From NCBI GenBank assembly GCA_020072565.1, contig JAIQGI010000034.1, forward strand, positions 36,326 to 100,325: a stretch of 64,000 nucleotides of DNA, read 5' to 3'. The position numbers and the translations under genes are program-made. Source of the DNA: Terriglobia bacterium. GTDB taxonomy: Bacteria > Acidobacteriota > UBA6911. Under the pieces are notes generated by a model. That model was not told the origin of the DNA. It ran no database searches and saw only the letters and a list, made by a program, of their open reading frames with translations. Of the stretch, positions 61,071 to 64,000 are shown piece after piece (positions within the stretch are counted from its first letter, which is position 1; each line of letters opens with the position of its first letter).

Positions 61071-61532
61071 ATGAAACCAGTGCCGCCGGGGATCAAGGAA
61101 TCCGAACCCGCGCAGATATCGATTGTCATAGACCAGATCCAGGATTATCAGTTCCGTGTCAAATTCGACAAGGAGCAATACCCGGATTTGATGATGGACG
61201 AACCGCCGCCCGTCGGCGGTGATACGGCTCCCAACGCTTCGCGCCTGCTGGCGGCCGCGGTCGGCAGCTGCCTGAGCGCGAGCTTGCTGTTCAGCGCGCG
61301 CAAGGTGCACGCCCACATCGAGACCATTCGCGCTTCGGTCAAGGTCTGGTACGCCCGCAACGAGACCGGAAGGCTCCGGATCGGCAAGATCAAAGTCGAG
61401 ATCGAGCCGGATTTCGATGGGGCCGATGCCGCCAAGATCGAGCGCTGCCTGGGCATCTTCGAGGACTATTGCGTCGTCACCCAGAGCGTTCGCAAAGGCA
61501 TTGATGTTTCGGTTGAGGTAAAATCGCAGTAA
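61071..61532 (+). CDS. OsmC-family protein
   Basis: 153 residues from ATG 61071, after GGAGGGTAGAGAGG. QIQDYQFRVKFDK begins the fold. ASRLLAAAVGSCLSASLLFSAR gives the first redox Cys (about residue 75) on the central helix, and GIFEDYCVVTQSVRKGIDVS the second, as in OsmC/YhfA-type peroxidases. The spacing and the VTQSVRKG ending match thiol-dependent hydroperoxide reductases. PPPVGGDTAPNAS is the usual loop. It lies 84 nt before the squalene-hopene cyclase gene on the same strand; co-transcription is possible but the link is not functional in any obvious way. Confidence 0.88.
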   Translation: MKPVPPGIKESEPAQISIVIDQIQDYQFRVKFDKEQYPDLMMDEPPPVGGDTAPNASRLLAAAVGSCLSASLLFSARKVHAHIETIRASVKVWYARNETGRLRIGKIKVEIEPDFDGADAAKIERCLGIFEDYCVVTQSVRKGIDVSVEVKSQ

Positions 61533-61616
61533 ATTCTGCCTGTGCGATGCCGGGCGGGTCTTTTCTGTCCGGCGAACCGGCGTCAGGTCACTTGCCGTAC
61601 AGGAGGGGGACGGCTG

Positions 61617-63782
61617 ATGCAGAAAACCGGCATGCTTCATGACGACGCGGCAATATCGGCCAAGAGGCGGGGGAGTCCGGCCTCAGGCCACGGGAGCATC
61701 TGGCGCGCGCGCCTGCGCGAATTGCTTGCCGGAGTGCCGGGATTCAGCCGGCAAGCTGCGATGAGCATGACGGGGGACGGAATTCCGAACCTGACCTTTC
61801 ACCTGCCGCCGGGGGTGTACCCGCGCCGCAGCGAATCTGCGCTGAGTTTTCGGGGTATGCCGACTCCTTCTCTGGGCTTGGTCGAATCTGCCATCGCCCA
61901 AAGCAGCAAATGGCTCAAGGATCGCCAACACCCGGAAGGATACTGGGTGGCCGAACTGGAAGCCGATACCACGCTGGAGAGCTACTTCATACTTTTCCGA
62001 TCCTTCTTCGGCAAGCGCGACGATGGCCGCGTGCCGAAATATGCCAAGGTGATCCGCGAAGCGATGCTGCCCGAGGGAGGATGGTCCATTTATGCTCATG
62101 GGCCGATCGAGATTTCAGTTTCGGTGCTGAGCTATTTCGCTCTCAAGGTGGCCGGAGTGCCGGCCGACGAGCCGGACATGAAGCGGTCCCGCGATGCGAT
62201 CCTCCGGCTCGGGGGAGCTACCAAGGCCAACACCTATACCAAGTTTCATCTGGCCTGGTTTGATCAATATGATTGGGAGCATGTGCCGGCGATCCCGCCG
62301 GAGATGATGTTCATTCCCTCCATTGCACCGATCAATATCTATGAAATGTCCTCCTGGTCGCGCGCGATTTTCGTGTCGCTGTCGGTGATCTATGCGCTGA
62401 AGCCCGTCTGCCCCCTGCCCCCCGAATGCCATGTGGACGAGCTTTTCGTAGGCGGCCGCGCCCATGCGGACTTGAGCATGCCGCGCACCAGGGAGGCTCT
62501 TTCCTGGACGAATTTCTTTCTCCTGACCGACAAGGCGCTCAAGATCGCCGAAAGGTTTCCGATCAAAGCTGCCCGCCGCGCGGCTCTGAAAAAAGCCGAA
62601 AGGTGGATGGTCGAGCGTTTCGAGGCCTCGGGCGGCCTGGGTTCGATCCTCCCCGCGATGATGAACAGCGTCATGGCGCTCAAGGTTCTCGGCTACCCGG
62701 ACGATCATCCGTTGATGGCCGAGGGTCTGCGTGAGTTGGATGCGCTCGAAATCCACGATCCCAGCGACGATTCCATTCGCATTCAACCCTGCCATTCTCC
62801 CGTCTGGGACACTTCCATTTCGGCCTACGCTCTGCTCCAAGCCGGGGTGGATCCGGAGGGGGAGGCGATCCGCAAGGCGGTGGACTGGCTGCTTTCGAAG
62901 GAGGTCAAGCGCCCGGGCGACTGGCATATTAAAAATCCCGCCCCGCCGGGAGGCTGGTATTTCGAGTTTGCCAACGAGTTTTACCCGGACGTCGATGATA
63001 CAATCATGGTGATGATGGCGCTCCGATGGGCGTCCCCTCCGAGCCTGCGTCAGGAGGTCGACGAAGCCATCGCGCGCGGGCTCATCTGGTGCCGCGGCAT
63101 GCAGAACGAGGATGGCGGCTGGGCCAGCTTCGACCGGGACAACGACAAAGCCTTCCTCACCAAAGTCCCCTTCGCGGATCACAATGCGATGATCGATCCT
63201 ACTACCGCCGACATCACCTCGCGCACTCTGGAGATGCTCGCCACCATCGCGCCGTCGACCTACAATCCGCAGCATCCGATCATCGCGCGCGCCATTAATT
63301 TCCTGAAAAAAGATCAGCGCAAGGACGGCAGCTGGTTCGGACGCTGGGGCGTCAACTACCTGTATGGCACGCCCCAGGTGCTTCGGGGGCTCGGTCTCAT
63401 CGGCGAGGATATGTCGCAGCCATATGTCAGGAAAGCGGTCGACTGGCTCATGTCGGTGCAGTTGCCCGACGGCGGCTGGGGCGAACGCTGTGATACCTAC
63501 GATGACCCGTCGAGGAAAGGCCTGGGGCCTTCCACCGCTTCTCAGACTGCGTGGGCGGTGATCGGCCTGCTGGCGGCAGGGGAAGGGAACGGCCCTGCCG
63601 TGCGCCGCGGCATCGAGTATCTCCTCGAGCGGCAGACGACGGAAGGGACCTGGCAAGAGGATGAGTGGACCGGGACAGGCTTCCCGCGCGTCTTCTATCT
63701 CAAGTACCACTACTACCGGCACTATTGGCCGCTGATGGCATTGGGGCAGTACCGGCGCTTTCTGCTCGGCTACCGCCCCTGA
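61617..63782 (+). CDS. shc: Squalene-hopene cyclase
   Basis: 721 residues from ATG 61617, with AGGAGGGGG 6 nt upstream (the frame opens at 61542). Catalyses cyclisation of squalene to hopene or hopanol at the membrane. FYPDVDDTIMVMMALRWA holds the DxDD acid motif, Asp458-Val-Asp-Asp461. QW repeats are plentiful: QHPEGYWVAELEAD, GWSIYAHGPIEISVSV, NEDGGWASFDRDND, QRKDGSWFGRWGVNYLYGT, LPDGGWGERCDTYDD and TEGTWQEDEWTGTGFPRVF. The family has about 630-680 residues; the extra 50 here are an N-terminal low-complexity leader. Hopanoids stiffen membranes, which fits the flotillin and MCE genes elsewhere in the window only loosely. Confidence 0.95.
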   Translation: MQKTGMLHDDAAISAKRRGSPASGHGSIWRARLRELLAGVPGFSRQAAMSMTGDGIPNLTFHLPPGVYPRRSESALSFRGMPTPSLGLVESAIAQSSKWLKDRQHPEGYWVAELEADTTLESYFILFRSFFGKRDDGRVPKYAKVIREAMLPEGGWSIYAHGPIEISVSVLSYFALKVAGVPADEPDMKRSRDAILRLGGATKANTYTKFHLAWFDQYDWEHVPAIPPEMMFIPSIAPINIYEMSSWSRAIFVSLSVIYALKPVCPLPPECHVDELFVGGRAHADLSMPRTREALSWTNFFLLTDKALKIAERFPIKAARRAALKKAERWMVERFEASGGLGSILPAMMNSVMALKVLGYPDDHPLMAEGLRELDALEIHDPSDDSIRIQPCHSPVWDTSISAYALLQAGVDPEGEAIRKAVDWLLSKEVKRPGDWHIKNPAPPGGWYFEFANEFYPDVDDTIMVMMALRWASPPSLRQEVDEAIARGLIWCRGMQNEDGGWASFDRDNDKAFLTKVPFADHNAMIDPTTADITSRTLEMLATIAPSTYNPQHPIIARAINFLKKDQRKDGSWFGRWGVNYLYGTPQVLRGLGLIGEDMSQPYVRKAVDWLMSVQLPDGGWGERCDTYDDPSRKGLGPSTASQTAWAVIGLLAAGEGNGPAVRRGIEYLLERQTTEGTWQEDEWTGTGFPRVFYLKYHYYRHYWPLMALGQYRRFLLGYRP

Positions 63783-63917
63783 GAATCCGCGGCAGAGATG
63801 CACGGCCCGGCCGCACGCAAATCAGCAATCACAAGATGCACGGTGCGGAATGGCTGCAACATAAAGCCTCAACGCAGTCTCCCATGCACCGGGGGTGCAC
63901 CCAGGTGCATGAAAATG

Positions 63918-64000
63918 TTATTGTGCCCCGTAAGGCTTGCGATGGACGAAGGTCGTATTCTCTGTGATGCTTTCGAGCTCGAAACGCAGTCTGACCTGGT
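63918..64000 (-). CDS. Possible 3' end of a gene running off the right edge
   Basis: On the minus strand a frame enters at the edge and ends in TAA at 63918-63920: QVRLRFELESITENTTFVHR then KPYGAQ. The alternating strand-like pattern looks coding, but 26 residues are too few to identify. The gene would be convergent with shc. Confidence 0.4.
   Translation of the reverse strand, partial: QVRLRFELESITENTTFVHRKPYGAQ

Noticed and set aside
62115..63803. 562-codon frame antisense to shc
   Set aside because: Opposite strand of an unmistakable squalene-hopene cyclase; no independent evidence.

Overview
The window is GC-rich bacterial chromosome, most likely from a soil or sediment Acidobacteriota. 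This is inferred from gene content, not from a marker gene. The clues are: VWFA-domain secreted proteins of the acidobacterial TIGR03436 type (one intact N-terminus at the left edge, one internal fragment near 52.4 kb); a large Ser/Thr kinase fused to a class III cyclase domain and TPRs; secreted M14 peptidases with Gly/Arg-rich tracts; a tricorn-type protease; many secreted glycosidases; squalene-hopene cyclase; and abundant hairpin-type intergenic repeats.

Layout. 0-8.4 kb: VWFA protein (partial), a secreted metalloprotease, a beta-carbonic anhydrase with a long extra C-terminus, a SpoIIE/RsbU-type phosphatase, a kinase-cyclase-TPR receptor and a MauE/DoxX membrane protein. 8.5-11.4 kb: an NfeD-flotillin pair convergent with an MCE (MlaD-like) protein. 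11.7-18.8 kb: a secreted M14 peptidase convergent with a copper/silver efflux operon (cusB, a 54-residue YHS protein, cusA). 19.4-26.3 kb: an FKBP isomerase, an unrecognised conserved-looking protein, then a five-gene set (RraA-like aldolase, class V aminotransferase, aconitase-family large and small subunits, dicarboxylate-type symporter) that looks like an uptake and breakdown pathway for an undetermined acid. 26.3-43.1 kb: MalY/PatB-type lyase, a second M14 peptidase with an outer-membrane-like protein, GDSL esterase, DUF4920-like protein, GH109-like and GH38 glycosidases, tricorn-like protease and dienelactone-hydrolase-like protein, most of them exported, which fits scavenging of glycoprotein and peptide. 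43.4-51.1 kb: anaerobic sulfatase-maturase-like radical SAM protein, an MFS transporter, small secreted or membrane proteins and a carboxypeptidase-regulatory-like protein.

51.35-60.04 kb is a decayed genomic island at a tRNA-Asn gene. The intact tRNA lies at the right end, a 46-bp copy of its 3' half (43/46 identical) lies at the left end, and a broken tyrosine-recombinase remnant lies just inside the tRNA. Cargo includes a GH127-type glycosidase, an M6-type metalloprotease, a small basic protein and several gene fragments. 60.2-64 kb: SYLF-domain lipoprotein-like protein, OsmC-family protein and squalene-hopene cyclase.

Intergenic DNA carries at least four kinds of repeat: a dispersed CGCAGAG/CTCTGCGTTGAG hairpin family (about eight sites); hairpins built of CGATA-type hexamers (two sites); GCCCTGAAAGGGC-type elements (two sites); and REP-like units near 33.1 and 57.3 kb. 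A stretch at 46.53-46.78 kb folds into three strong hairpins, ends in an intrinsic terminator and has no credible ORF; it is a candidate structured RNA.
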